A stretch of DNA of 64,000 bases from Enoplolaimus lenunculus (GCA_030248215.1 JASANG010002205.1:1-64000); one strand, 5' to 3'; positions 45,164 through 56,036 are shown, counted from the stretch's first letter. Translations and numbers: made by a program. Notes: generated by a model from the sequence alone, not told the origin.

Positions 45164-45489
45164 TCAAAGTTGGATTTGGGTATTAAAAGTACTCGGTGTA
45201 CCATCAGTACCACGTTGTACAGTTTGTTATAGCGCAAAAGTGAATTATAAATTTTGACCAAATTTGTTTGCTCAGCTTTGTAACTTGTTATATGGTTTGC
45301 TATGCCAGTGGCAATGCGTTAGGTTTTGCTCTTGTACAAGGTTAGGCGTAGGCGTAGCCTGTAGCCGTATGGTTAGACAAAGGCTTGTAAAAACTGTTTC
45401 CCAATGGTACGTGTAAATGTGGGAAGAAAGTATGCAAGGGCATTCAGCTTTCTCTTTTTGGTTCGGCGCTGCTGGTTTTGTTGTAACGT

Positions 45490-46115
45490 AGGGTTAGGTT
45501 TTAGTTTTGCCTATATATGTATATATACATATATATGAAGCCAAATAATTACTGTGCAATTCAGTGTTCTCGAATATAGTCAAACATGAACAACCAATCA
45601 AAATTAGATTGCATACCAGTAGTTGTTTGGGCAAGCTCGAACAACAATTGTCGTTTGTGACGTCCCAGTTGCCAAATGGGGTAAATAGCTGCTTCGGGCG
45701 CGACATATATAGCTTGACATTTTTTTGCCTGCTAGGAGTGTGAAACGTTTACCAGTCTCAGGTTTAAGTGGCATCGTAGCCAGAGAAAAACTAGAGAACC
45801 TCAGCCGCCCTGGAAAAATTTGGTCCTTAGAAAAATTTTAGCGTCATTTGTAGTTATGTACATTGTCCGCATGCCCCACGTAGAATAGTTGTGGTCCTCT
45901 AACATATTGAGGTTGGGCCTGAGTTTCGACTAGCAACCAGTATATTTTCAAAAAAATGACATAACTTTCGCCCTATTAATCAAAGAGGGCGTTCTTTTCA
46001 GATATATGATGCATAAAAGGGGGTTTTATATTAAACTCAATGATACATTGCCTATGACGTTGTTAAAACGTGTAAGAAACAACTATAGTTAAATTTGCGT
46101 TTTTAAACTTTTTAT
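45490..46115. other. No gene; TA-rich palindrome and family E fragment
   Basis: A TATATATGTATATATACATATATA palindrome lies at about 45513-45536 (given in part: TATATGTATATATACATATA). A family E-like piece is at 45770-45900. Confidence 0.4.
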
Positions 46116-46508
46116 CAGGATGCAAGCGGATATCGGTTTCTGTTTGCGGTAAAAATCAGTATCCGTTTCCTTCCTCGTTATAGAAATACCGCAAATTTGT
46201 TCGTATTTACGTTCAAAATTAGTTATAAGTTACGCAAATTTCTCGCATTTTTTCACTACAGATGTGCTGAATTGTCCGAACTGAAACAAAAACTACGATA
46301 TTCATCCATAATCTTAAAAATTTCGGCGCTTCAGCCATTTTTTCTTCAAAATTATACAACGCCCGGTGAACATTTGCACGTCTCAATTGTTGGCAGAAAA
46401 ATAAAAACAATTTGAAATTTATATACTTCAATACTCACTTTCCGTTTCCGTTATTTCGATCACCATTCGTTTTCATTTCCGTTATTTGTACTATCCGTTT
46501 ACACCCTG
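46116..46508. mobile_element. hAT-like non-autonomous element, 8-bp duplication
   Basis: Starts CAGGATGCAAGCGGATA and ends TATCCGTTTACACCCTG, imperfect inverted ends of the CAGGGTGTAAACGGAT type. The outside eight bases are CTTTTTAT and CTTTTTAC (7 of 8 equal). 393 bases; overlapping frames of about 70 codons on both strands are not genes. Confidence 0.8.
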
Positions 46509-46974
46509 CTTTTTACAAATTTATCTTGTTCAAATCCCAATTTCTGAGCTTAAAATACAACGGAATCATGTCAAAAAACGCTATTTGAACGTTTCGTTCA
46601 CCCCGCATCTTTTCAAGTAGATTTTGATATTTAAAAATCAGTACTATACAATGAATCGCTGGTGTTGAAAGATGCTATTAAAGCAAACCCTTTTCAGCAA
46701 TTATCAAAACGGTATATTAGCCTGATTCCTAATTCTGTAGTTTAATTAGACATATAGCGAAAATATTTGCGTAGATAATAGTTTTTGAGCCTAAAAACTT
46801 GAATAAAACAAGTGCCTTTGTACACGTTTTAGCTTAAGTTTTTTTGTAACTAACAAAAATCATAGAGGCACAAAAACCGTGTGGCTAGACCGGAAGCGGC
46901 AATTTAAAGAGTTACATTCTGAAACGTGCGAAAAACGCTTATTAAAATAGTTGACAATGGCCCGTTGCCAGAGG

Positions 46975-47345
46975 ACGGTGAGGGGGCGCTCCGCCCTAGG
47001 TTTAGATTCAGGTTTAGGCTTAAGCTTGAACCTAAGCTTATAGGCTAAAGTTTAGATGTGTGCTTAGGTTCGCGCGCAAGCTTGACTGGTCCATAGGCAG
47101 ACGGATGCAGGAGGAGCTAAGCCCCTCTGTAGCCAACTTGACGCTATTTATTCCCCCAAACATGAGAAACTCGTTCGCATAAAAAAATTTTCTTTAACTG
47201 CGTTTTCAGGGAGGCTGTCGACCCCCCAAATCCCCCACACAAAGCAATTCAGTGTTTGAGCAAAATTTTTGATTGTGTCTTTATAGCTTAATTGTAAGTA
47301 CCGTTTAGGGCGGGAGGCTTGGGGGCGGAAGCCCCCCCCCCCGAA
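46975..47345. other. Repeat-rich stretch, no gene
   Basis: TTAGGC-like words at 46995-47080 followed by C/G-run blocks (GGGAGGCTTGGGGGCGGAAG) like family E interiors. No full element delimited. Confidence 0.4.
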
Positions 47346-47478
47346 AGTCTAATTAAAAGTGGTCTATGTTGAGGATGGAAGGTTTTATCTCAGGAAGTTG
47401 TCTTTTATTGTCTTCTCAAAGGGGATGTGCCTCCCAAACCCCCGGAAGGCCATTTACGTACATGTTGAAATTGTGTTA

Positions 47479-47856
47479 AACATTGGCTGGGTTTCTGAAA
47501 CCTTACTTAAGTATTTACTTAAGTTATGCGTAAATAATTACTTTTACGTCACCGACTTAAGTAAATACTTAAATTTCGTGCATAACCAAAGAAGCGCCAA
47601 ATAACGACCACTGCCTTGACAAGAAACTGACAGTTTTGCTTTATATTAAGGATGCATCATGAGTCTACAATTTCAATTAGACCAAGGTTAGTATGCATGA
47701 GCGGTTAATTTGTAGCATATCAAATTTAGTTAGCGACTTAAGTATTTACTTAACTTAGTACGCTTTTAAAAACAGCAAAACAGTTAAGCAATTACTTAGC
47801 CCGTACTTAAGTATTAAGTCGAGCTTAAGTACGGTTTCGGAAACCCAGCCAATGTT
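47479..47856. mobile_element. Family G element, copy 2, inverted ends
   Basis: ACATTGGCTGGGTTTCTGAA at the left is the inverse of TTTCGGAAACCCAGCCAATG at the right. The body shares TATTAAGGATGCATCATGA and TACTTAAG words with copy 1. No target duplication identified. Confidence 0.8.
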
Positions 47857-47934
47857 GTTGTCTATCAAATATATCCTTTTGAACAGCTAGAACTTAAAAA
47901 CGATATCACAAACATAATCCCAAGCGAAAAATTT

Positions 47935-48262
47935 TGCGCCCGATATCGCAATTTCCCGGCAGAATCCTAATTTCCCAAAATCCCAATTTCCCGGATCATA
48001 TCCCAATTTCCCAAAATCATAATTTCCCAAAATCCAGAGAGACAATGGTTGCGCCCAAAATAGCAAATTTCCCGCAGAATCCTAATCTCCCAAAAATAAA
48101 ATTTCCCGGCTAATATCCAAATTAGCCAAAATCCTAATTTTCCAGGTAATATCCCAATTTCCAAAAATCTTAATTTTCTAAAATTCCGAGCGTAACAGAA
48201 TTGCGACCGAAATCGCAATTTCCCGGCAGCATCCAAATTTCCTAAAATCCCAATTTCCCGGG
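47935..48262. repeat. AATTTCCC tandem array with higher-order units
   Basis: The word CAATTTCCC with spacers AAAATCC or GGCAGAATCC repeats about every 17-22 bases. Longer units beginning TTGCG(A/C)CC.AAAT.GCAA recur near 47935, 48051 and 48203. The same AATTTCC word dominates the interior of the element at 29225-30843. Confidence 0.8.
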
Positions 48263-48342
48263 TAATACCCGAGGATTTTCGGACGGAGCATCTTCAGTAC
48301 ATAGGCGATGTTTTATATAAAATTGCAGTGTTCAATTGCTTC

Positions 48343-49055
48343 TAGCGTTCGTGTCGTGTAACTTGGCTAAATATGTTTCCGAAAAGTGAACTCCTGTGCC
48401 CGATCCTTTTTAGTAACAAGAAATGAGAGCGAATGGTGTAGCCAGGGCAGTTTTATATAACTCCCGTTAGTTATTCATGTAAATGTTTTAGATACTTTTT
48501 CAATTGTAGCACAAAAGAACGTAAACCCTTCCCCATTTCAATATTCTGGCTACGCCCATGACTGAAGCAGTCCGTTCCAAGACATGGCCGGTACACAAAA
48601 ATTTTGACTACGTTTGTTGTTTGTTTAGCATTTTGTACGGCATTTATGTATTTTGAATTTTACTGTGAAAACAAATTCAGATTTAAGTAGCGGAACCTGA
48701 TATTAATACAGATTTGTGCTAAATGCGATTATTTTTTGTTGGTAAAATGACACCAGAACTTAAAATCATTAGCGGTTCAGAAATTGCTTCGAACAGGTTT
48801 TTTTGTTGAAACTTAGATTTTAGTCTTTGAAATCTCAACTCATGCTTTATCTGCATTTTGTACTACGGATACAAGTAAGTCTTAGCTATAAGCCGTTGGA
48901 TTTTACTGCAATCGTTAGTGTAGCGTAATACTCGCCGCGAGTCGTCGAGTATTCTCTTGTACACTTTTGTCACATTTAAAGATTAGGCTTATCCTTAGGT
49001 TAATGAAAACAAGAGTGGATGATCACTCTTAGACAAGAGTGTTCAACTACTTTAG
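48343..49055 (-). repeat. Inverted duplication, right arm (about 0.71 kb)
   Basis: Reverse complement of 35082-35816 with small indels. It ends in a family D end (GACAAGAGTGTTCAACTACT). The arms are about 12.5 kb apart. Confidence 0.9.
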
Positions 49056-49288
49056 TTCTGCATGATAGAAAATGTAGCCGCGCTTTCTATGTTTGCCCGA
49101 CCCCCACCCTGATTGGGGGGGGAATCGTCACCACTTGAACAACAAAATAAACATAAACTTGAAGAATATAATCGGAACAACTTGAAATTAAATTGGAAAT
49201 ACTATTACAATTTGACCCACCCCCAGACGTGCGCTGGGTACATTCTTTTCTACGCAGAATATACGCAGTTGCACACTCTTGTCATTAT
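49011..49288. mobile_element. Family D element, copy 5
   Basis: AACAAGAGTGGATGATCACTC at the left; ACGCAGTTGCACACTCTTG and TGCACTCTTA at the right, with C/G runs inside (CCCGACCCCCACCCTGATTG). Overlaps the end of the inverted-duplication arm. Confidence 0.65.
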
Positions 49289-49289
49289 G

Positions 49290-50496
49290 CACTCTTAATG
49301 AAAATGCTTTAAACTTTTTCCTAAACCTAAACCAATGCGCAAATCTAACCCTATAAATTTGGGACAAAGTGGACAACAGCCTAATTTAACTACGGACCCT
49401 GTTCGGTTAAACCCAGCCATATTAAAAGCTACTATTTATTCGGTATTCTTTAGCTTTAGCAATTTGAAGTATGATGCTTTTTCTTGCAACGCCGGCACTT
49501 TGTGTGCCACGCGTCTGTCTTATTATTGAGTAAAATTGAGTGCGATATACTGCGCATATTCTATTAAAAGCTTTTTGTTTAGTTTAAAAATGTTGACATT
49601 TTTCGGTGCGACACAGATATCACCGTCGTGGTTATTGTACGATTGAGGCTTTTTTGCTGGACATAGATACTGATTAGTCGTTGCCAGGGATAGATCCTCA
49701 AAATTTTGTGATGGGGAAAACTTTGCAATATATAATCGTAAAACACCTCTCACTTGCAAAAAGCCATTTTAGTACTAAATTTTAATACTGAATTTTGGGT
49801 TCATTTCTTGTAACGAGGCATAGGCTTGTGCGCTGTCCCTTTGATCCGCCGGCGAGAATTGCGGTTTTCTCTGCCTTTCCTATTCTTTATCATCATCGGC
49901 TTTTGTGTAAGCTTTTTGAGTAGTCAGAGTTTTAGCTCACCTCTATTTATACGGCACGTAATATAAGCAAATCTCAGTCCAGGCGCGGCGCGGATATTTT
50001 CTTGTTTGGGGACGACCATGTCAATTTCACCAGTACATGCGGTTTTGCTTTAATGTCGATATGTCTCCCCTTTTTTAATAAACATTAAGACTATAAAATT
50101 TGTCAAAATCATTGCAAGGGGCTATCGCCCCGTGGCCCCCTTCGCCTATGTCTTGTTTCACTTGCGGTTCTTTCAGTCTGTTGAAACATAAACGCCCGTG
50201 AAATGTCTGAACTTAAGCTTATTTCAATTAAAACCAAGACGGAGTCTGTATAGCAGATATTTGCGTCAATTCAAACCAGTCGAGTAGCCAAAACAGCAGG
50301 GGTCTGGGGTGGCCTAGTCTAAAACCCTCCGAATTCATAGACAAAATCATTGGCGGATTCAGACGGGCGATGGGGTATGTATCGATGTAACAAGCCCTGC
50401 TGTGGTGAAATTTTGCTATGCAAATCGTTCATCTGAAGCTCAGAATGTGGTTTCTTGTTGAATTGATGAATAATTTGGCGAGGTTATTGAACTGGC
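49290..50496. other. No gene supported
   Basis: On the minus strand, 49930-49807 reads LLKKLTQKPMMIKNRKGREN then RNSRRRIKGTAHKPMPRYKK and a stop: a very basic 40-codon frame that could be a terminal exon. No acceptor or partner is certain. Otherwise AT-rich with family E-like fragments near 50120. Confidence 0.25.
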
Positions 50497-50695
50497 GGCC
50501 ATTGTTACTTTAAGGGGCGTAACAGTAGATTAAGCGTATTTCGAAGCCTAAATCTAAGCCTAAGCGTTGCAAAAATGAGTTCCTAAGCGTAAGCCTAAGC
50601 CTACGACTAAGCCTAAGCAAAAAATGTAATCCAGAATCTAAACCTACTCTTTTATCGACCCACCAAAGACCTGGACACCCCTTAAAGTATGAGAC
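50497..50695. mobile_element. Family A element with TTAGGC arrays, perfect 8-bp duplication
   Basis: Starts GGCCATTGTTACTTTAAGGG. The last bases are altered (CCCCTTAAAGTATGAGAC). GAACTGGC lies on both sides (50489-50496, 50696-50703). Two reverse TTAGGC blocks inside. Confidence 0.88.
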
Positions 50696-50899
50696 GAACT
50701 GGCTAACAACATTTTGCGGATTCAGCTGGTATATCTTAGGATGTCGAAACATTTTTATACTGTACAAATTTTAGAACATTAAAAGTATCCTTCCTTGCAC
50801 GAAAATTTTGCATCCACTATTGGACCATTTATATTTTTGTCATCCCAATACACTAGACTTTCATAATAGACGCAAAATGTTTCGTTTTCTGTATTGTTT

Positions 50900-51172
50900 T
50901 TATGCCCCTACCAATATGAAATCGTTGCTGCTTATCTGATTGAAACGATTTAAAATGGTCCGAGTGGCTTGATCAAAGCGTAGCTTTTTGTTTAGACATT
51001 GAAGTTTTATAAACCAATTTGTTTTAGCTAAAAATAAGCAACAACCAGCCCAAAATAATATGAATGCCGCAACGTTGACAAAAAATACGTTTCGAAATCC
51101 ATAGAGAGTTTTGCCAAGCGAAAACAAAAGTAATAAAACGAAGCCGAATATGGTAACAAACAAGTAAGGTAG
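50900..51172 (-). CDS. Possible terminal exon of a two-pass membrane protein
   Basis: On the minus strand the acceptor AATTGATTTAG| (51173) is followed by 90 codons to TAA. The peptide begins LPYLFVTIFGFVLLLLFSLG and then has a second hydrophobic run, NVFFVNVAAFILFWAGCCLF. It ends in a charged tail (LNKKLRFDQATRTILNRFNQ...). Two membrane helices with a short loop and a basic C-terminus look real, but I do not recognise the family. Upstream coding is uncertain: a minus-strand ATG with a GTAAGT donor (52216-52198, MKLEPR) and an open stretch near 51860-51790 could belong. An AT-rich region makes chance hydrophobic frames likely. Confidence 0.3.
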   Translation of the reverse strand, partial: LPYLFVTIFGFVLLLLFSLGKTLYGFRNVFFVNVAAFILFWAGCCLFLAKTNWFIKLQCLNKKLRFDQATRTILNRFNQISSNDFILVGA

Positions 51173-51876
51173 CTAAATCAATTAATTGTTGTAGCAGAAT
51201 ATGTTAAAATTTTTAATTCGTATATTAATGGAAAGTTTATTAAAAATTAAGAATGTATACCTGAGTTCAAAATTTTAATAACCAGATCAGAATTACCAGT
51301 AGAGGTGAAAATGGGTAGAGAATTTTTTACCCGCACTGTGCTTCACCCGCAGAAATTGTATTTTTTACGCGCGGGTATACCCGCTCAAAATTTCTTTACC
51401 CATTACCCTCGTTTACCCGCCCTTATTTTTTCTTCTGTGTTCAATACAATTTATGTATTAATTTTACAGTGTATTGATGTTAGTCACTCAATTTACGTTA
51501 CAAAAAACTATTAGTAACTTTGTAAACAAACCATCAGTAAAAGACACTGGTTAATTTTGCACATTACACCTATCACCGGTAAAACTAGGTTGTATGCCGA
51601 TGGGTTATCATAATCAGTGAATCAAAACGTTCTTGTCTACACGAAATCATTGTAATTAAGATCGTATAATCACGCATTTCTTTATTGTTTCGCCGCAATT
51701 TGTCTTAAGATTTCATTCAAAAAGCTTGTGAACACATTTTTCCAAGCCAAAGAGAAATAGAACTTTTATAGGAACAGTGAAGAATGTCTCCAAATTCTAT
51801 ACGATATGCTATACTGCAAAATTTTCTGTTCACGCGTGGATGGGCCTAATTCAGCCAGAACCATAATCTTTAAGTA

Positions 51877-52090
51877 CAGTAGTGATCCGAATAAGAGGGG
51901 TAATAAGAAGGGGTCCCCATTTTGAGTCCCAATCAATAGGAGTCCATATCCCTAATAAGAGTCCATAAGCGGATGTAGTCTCTAAACCGTAATTAGAGTC
52001 CATAAATGTCAATTATCCCTAATTGTAACGCAGTAACTTCAGGACCAAATAAAGTTGAGTTCGAAACTTTAAAGCGTACTTAAGTTTTTG
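51877..52090. mobile_element. Family C element, copy 7, truncated
   Basis: Left half only: CAGTAGTGATCCGAATAAG preceded by TA, through GAGTTCGAAACTTTAAAGCG, then unrelated sequence from TGTCGCGCGG. Confidence 0.85.
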
Positions 52091-52918
52091 TCGCGCGGCT
52101 TGCCATGGCCTTGTTTTGTTTACGATAAAAATAACGAAGATGTTAAAGTTTAGGTTAACAAAATTGTATACTGCACGAGCCCCCTTCTCACAAAACTTAC
52201 GACGTGGTTCCAGCTTCATCCAAAATGACTGCGTTAAAGTACCAAGTATTTAGGGCATTTATCTTTCGTCTCCAAAATAATGAAATTTGCAAATCCTAAA
52301 ATCTAAACGCAAAATAAATCACTGTTTTAAAGTCTACCAGCAAATGTTCATTACCATACACGATGCTTTTTCTAAATGGCTTGCGTTTAGCTTTGTTGAA
52401 ACGTATATATATAGATATTAGCAATCCTGTGGGATTTCATTTAGAGCAGCAGGTAATACTTGTTATTGCTCATTTGTACCCAGTATTCAGTCTACGGTTT
52501 TGACTTGATTGGCAGCCGTAAGTAACAACACCGTTGACAATGAAATATTCTTTGTCTGTGATGCGATTTTCGTTCAAGGTTTTTTGACACGATAGCTGCT
52601 TGCACACATGAAACCCTCTTTCGTAATTTTTAGAGAACCTAACCCCTGTTCCAAAATCCTGAATACACCTATTGGGAGACCAAAAATTTTTTGAAGGAGT
52701 ATATGGATATTTCACATGAGTTGCAAGCGGAGCTCAAAAATTTTAAGGCGACAAAACGTATCTTTGGGACTGAAGCCACGCGCCCGTATTGGAGTCCTTT
52801 GGGCATAACATTGCCCGAATTTAAGACCATATATCGTGTCCATAAAACACCATTGTGCAAACAATATATTTTGAATTTGATGTTAATAGAAAATGTTGCT
52901 GGCAATGAAAATTTTTTG

Positions 52919-53122
52919 GGCCTATGTAAAGATCAGGGGCGCGACGCTTTTCTGCGAGACCGCAATAGAGTATTAAGCTTAAGCTTTAGACTATTTTATT
53001 GCTTGGGTAAGGTTTAGGCTTAGGCTTAGCCTTAGGAACATGCTCGTTCTTACGCTTAGGCTTAGGCTTAGGCTTAGGAATATGCTTATAATACTATTCT
53101 TCCCCTGTTCTTTACATTGGCC
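52919..53122. mobile_element. Family F element, best copy: TTAGGC arrays, perfect 8-bp duplication
   Basis: GGCCTATGTAAAGATCAGGG to CCCTGTTCTTTACATTGGCC, with ATTTTTTG directly outside both ends (52911-52918, 53123-53130). Two TTAGGC blocks (53010-53036 and 53054-53080) in the same orientation. It ends a 70-codon plus frame at 52709-52918 that might be an older coding remnant. Confidence 0.92.
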
Positions 53123-53290
53123 ATTTTTTGTATTTTTATTCAGTTATTTTGTAGTTTTATAGCAAAGCTAAAATGTTGCGATGCTTTCAAATTCCGTTTC
53201 ATTTAAAAAGCTTAAAATCAATAGATTATTTGTATAAAATGTATTGCATTCAACAACAGTTAACGTTGCGTGCCTAATGTTTCAGTTTAC

Positions 53291-53659
53291 GGCCCATGTT
53301 ACTTCAAAGGCCGTCCAGGTTTCTGGTGTGTCTATAAAGGAGTAGGTTAGACTTAGGTTTAGGCTTTAGAACCTCTTTTTTGCAACGCTTAGGCTTAGGC
53401 TTTGGAATACGCTTAATCTACTGTTACACTGCAAAAAATGGTGAGTCAAATTGACTCCCTCCGAAATAGGCTCTACGGGACTACACAAACTGAGTCAAAT
53501 TCGACTCCACCAGAGTCAAACGTGCGACTTTACTGATTCGAATTTGACTCTGGCGGAGTCGAATCCGACTCATTTTGTGTAGTCCCGTAGAGCCTATTTG
53601 AAGAGAGTCAATTTGACTCACCATTTTTTGCAGTGTACGCCCTTTAAAGTAACATTGGC
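53291..53659. mobile_element. Family A element carrying a nested family B element
   Basis: GGCCCATGTTACTTCAAAGG at the left; the right end TACGCCCTTTAAAGTAACATTGGC resumes after the B insertion at 53427-53635. TTAGGC blocks at 53347-53370 and 53389-53403. Confidence 0.88.
53427..53635. mobile_element. Family B hairpin element, copy 2, nested in family A
   Basis: CACTGCAAAAAATGGTGAG to CTCACCATTTTTTGCAGTG, perfect inverted ends, TA on both sides (53425-53426, 53636-53637). Excision plus one TA restores CTACTGTTACGCCC, the normal family A sequence, which fixes both borders exactly. Confidence 0.95.
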
Positions 53660-53722
53660 ATAGTGATGGCTTTCACGATGATTAAACGAGAATTTATACA
53701 GAAAATGCAATCCTACCGTGAC

Positions 53723-53868
53723 CAGTGCCAAAGCGGGACAAAGTTGCTCGGCCCAAACAAAAAAGTTTTGCTCCGCACTCCTACAAAAGGATTTGTCCTC
53801 AGCCACCCATGCATGTGGTTGATTACCGGCCCAAGCACTACAAAACAGCTCCATTTTTTGTCCAAGTA
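53723..53868 (+). other. Coding-like patch, weak exon candidate
   Basis: After ACCAG| one frame reads PKRDKVARPKQKSFAPHSYK, then RICPQPPMHVVDYRPKHYKT and APFFVQ to CAA|GTAACT. It is basic and proline-rich and looks protein-like. Its phases (1 in, 0 out) do not fit the TRPC exons. A second plus frame is open through the same bases. Confidence 0.2.
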
Positions 53869-53944
53869 ACTAGCAATCGACGCTTTGAGTTCTGTGTACT
53901 AATTTCTGATATATCAAAAAGTACTCAAACTATTATGCACTTTC

Positions 53945-54085
53945 TCCAATAGGCTTAGGCCGAGGCTTAGGTTTAGACTTAGGCAAAGGCGTAGATTTAG
54001 GCCTAGGCCCAGGTTCAAAAAAGGCTTCCGTGCGTCCTAGCCTGAGCCTAAGCCTAAACTTGCTTTTAAACCATAAGCCTTAACT
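53945..54085. repeat. Interspersed TTAGGC-like tract, both orientations
   Basis: GGCTTAGGCCGAGGCTTAGG in one direction and CCTAGCCTGAGCCTAAGCC in the other about 80 bases later, forming an imperfect inverted pair. No element ends identified. Confidence 0.5.
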
Positions 54086-54480
54086 TTAAATTTGAATACG
54101 GAGCAAAGTGTAAAATGAGCTAAAGTTATACTGTTTTAGTGTTTTATGTTAACCGTTTTATTCAGTAATCACAGATCAGATTTAAAATAAAGCAAAGCGT
54201 CAACAGCGGCAACAGTTAATAAAAGAGAGACGTAACGTATGGGTTTTATCCGAAAATTAGAGTATGTAGTTTTTGCGTTCGAACGTTTTTCTACATGTTT
54301 ACAAGCGTTGACATTGATTTATTGACAGCTAAGGTTTTTTTTGGGTTTCTGACGTCCCGTGCTTATGTTTGGTTTTCTTTTTTGTTGAAGCGCTTTTGAA
54401 CGTGACACGCGTGCCCTTGTAAATATTAGACCACAGAAGTACTTAAATGTTTTAATCACAAGCATATAATGACTCGGTTT

Positions 54481-54604
54481 GGACGGAATTTGCTATTTTA
54501 CTCGTCGACGGATTCTGCTATATGGGTCGTTTTGCTGTTGTTGGACGGAATTTGCTATTTTACTCGTCGACGGATTCTGCTCTACGGGTCGTTTTGCTGT
54601 TGAC
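54481..54604. repeat. 62-bp tandem duplication
   Basis: Two copies from GGACGGAATTTGCTATTTTA to GGGTCGTTTTGCTGTTG at 54481 and 54543, with two differences. Confidence 0.95.
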
Positions 54605-54788
54605 AAACTGTTTTGTGAATCACAACTTTATTTCTAAAGATGGAACCATACGCAGCAACATTGGCTCTTGATTCCCAATCAGGGATCAAACCCGAAATTT
54701 GGTATTTAATGTTTAGTCCTAAAATTGCGTTATATTTCACGCTCGCGAGCTTTTTTCACTATTATACATCGGTGATACGCTGTGCAAT

Positions 54789-55011
54789 CACTGCAAAATA
54801 GATCAGTCAAATTGACTTTCTCCGAAATAGGCTTTTTCTAACTACACAAACTAAATCAAAATTCGACTCCGCCTCAGGCAAATTATTCGACTCCGCCAGA
54901 GTCAAATTAAGTCGAATTTGCCTCCGGCGGAGTCGAATTTTGACTCAGTTTGTGTAGTCAGGAAAAGCCTATTTCGAATTGAGTCAATTTGACTCACCGT
55001 TTTTTGCACTG
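54789..55011. mobile_element. Family B hairpin element, copy 3
   Basis: CACTGCAAAATAGATCAGTC at the left, GACTCACCGTTTTTTGCA at the right, GAGTCGAATTTGACTC-like words between. The left flank lacks the TA. Confidence 0.8.
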
Positions 55012-55507
55012 CAGGTCCGCGACTGTATATTACAAAAAACTCACACATTCCTAACTCTTACTGGATGGTTTCTATACCTGTCTGCCAGTTCAACTTAAAA
55101 ACACAATGACAAGGGCGGAGCAACCACCCCCGTGTCCCACATTTGGGTGGGCCATCTCAATGAGGGTCTCCCACCGTAATAAAATTTTAATCAAAAAATT
55201 TTCATCAGAATTTGAAAAATGTTTTGAGAATCACCAGGGGCCTTGCACCCTGGATTTTTTGGGCGCACCTTCGCCTGCTTCGGTACTGCACAATGAATCA
55301 CTTTCAACCTTTAAAATTAAGGTTACGGTCAAAATAAAATAGTTTGTCATCGCGCTTAGATTCGGTAATGTTTAGGAAAAATTAAGCCGAACAAATCTCA
55401 TTTTGAACAATTTCATGTTTCGGTACGAGTCATGCTCTATCAAACCCACGATTAGTCATGCCTATTGAAAGCTAAGATATCTAGGTTCATATTCTCGATT
55501 ATGTATA

Positions 55508-55850
55508 GCAACTATCATCAGTTAGCACTAGGTTTTCAAACTCACTAACTATTGCCGTTGTTAAGTTCGAAACAGGTACAGGAGTAAAGCAAAGCACATG
55601 CATAAGATGCGCTGAATTTTGAGCTTCAGCATTCACCGGTTCGAAAGTCACAAGACCTATCACCAATTGGTGATAGGTGCTACCAGGGTTGTTGGCCGGA
55701 AAACAATTACCGTAAAAAATGGTCTTTTCCTTCTTTCCCGAAAAAAATGGAAAAACTTCATTTTTTCCGTTAATAAAGTTTCGCGGAAAAAACAACCGTG
55801 GGTGCTACACACACTTGAGAATATGGGATATGTCTATATGACAGGCGTTG
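55508..55850. repeat. Dispersed repeat with CACCAATTGGTG hairpin, split by a small element
   Basis: Related to 15591-15800: GTTAG.A.TAGGTTTTCAAA, then AAGTCACAAGACCTATCACC and CACACTTGAGAATA. The copy is interrupted at 55684-55800. Confidence 0.6.
55684..55800. mobile_element. 117-bp hAT-like mini-element with perfect 8-bp duplication
   Basis: CAGGGTTGTT at the left and AACAACCGTG at the right (inverse with one mismatch). GGTGCTAC lies on both sides (55676-55683, 55801-55808). The interrupted repeat reads through when it is removed. Confidence 0.9.
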
Positions 55851-55924
55851 GACTTTATTTAGCTGTGTATATGTTCTGAAAGTGCGCGGATTGCATAAAT
55901 ATTTCGGTTTCTCTTTCACTGTAA

Positions 55925-56036
55925 AAGTCCGTTGCGTTAAGAATATTTTCAATTTCATCTGAGATCTTAATTTTAAGCTAGGATTCGAAACCCGGGAAAC
56001 TCGATTTGTGTCGTGTACCGTCACCGTTTGACTATA
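55925..56036 (-). mobile_element. tRNA-derived SINE, split by B and C elements
   Basis: The plus sequence CTAGGATTCGAAACCCGGG is a reverse box B (GGGTTTCGAATCCTAG). CGTCACCGTTTGACTATA continues, after two insertions, as AGCTA...GACGCTGG, matching the head of S2/S3 (AGCTATAGGAGCTTGACGCT). The tRNA head is thus cut twice. Confidence 0.6.

Noticed and set aside
46197-46431. Overlapping plus and minus frames of about 70 codons
   Set aside because: Both lie wholly inside the hAT-like element at 46116-46508 and resemble no transposase.
47935-48262. CRISPR-like array of regular short repeats
   Set aside because: Spacers are not unique but variants of the same units, and the setting is eukaryotic; it is a tandem satellite.
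52691-53017. 108-codon plus frame MKEYMDISHELQ...
   Set aside because: Its second half is family F sequence. The first 70 codons may be an old coding remnant but have no partner exon and an opposing minus frame of similar length.
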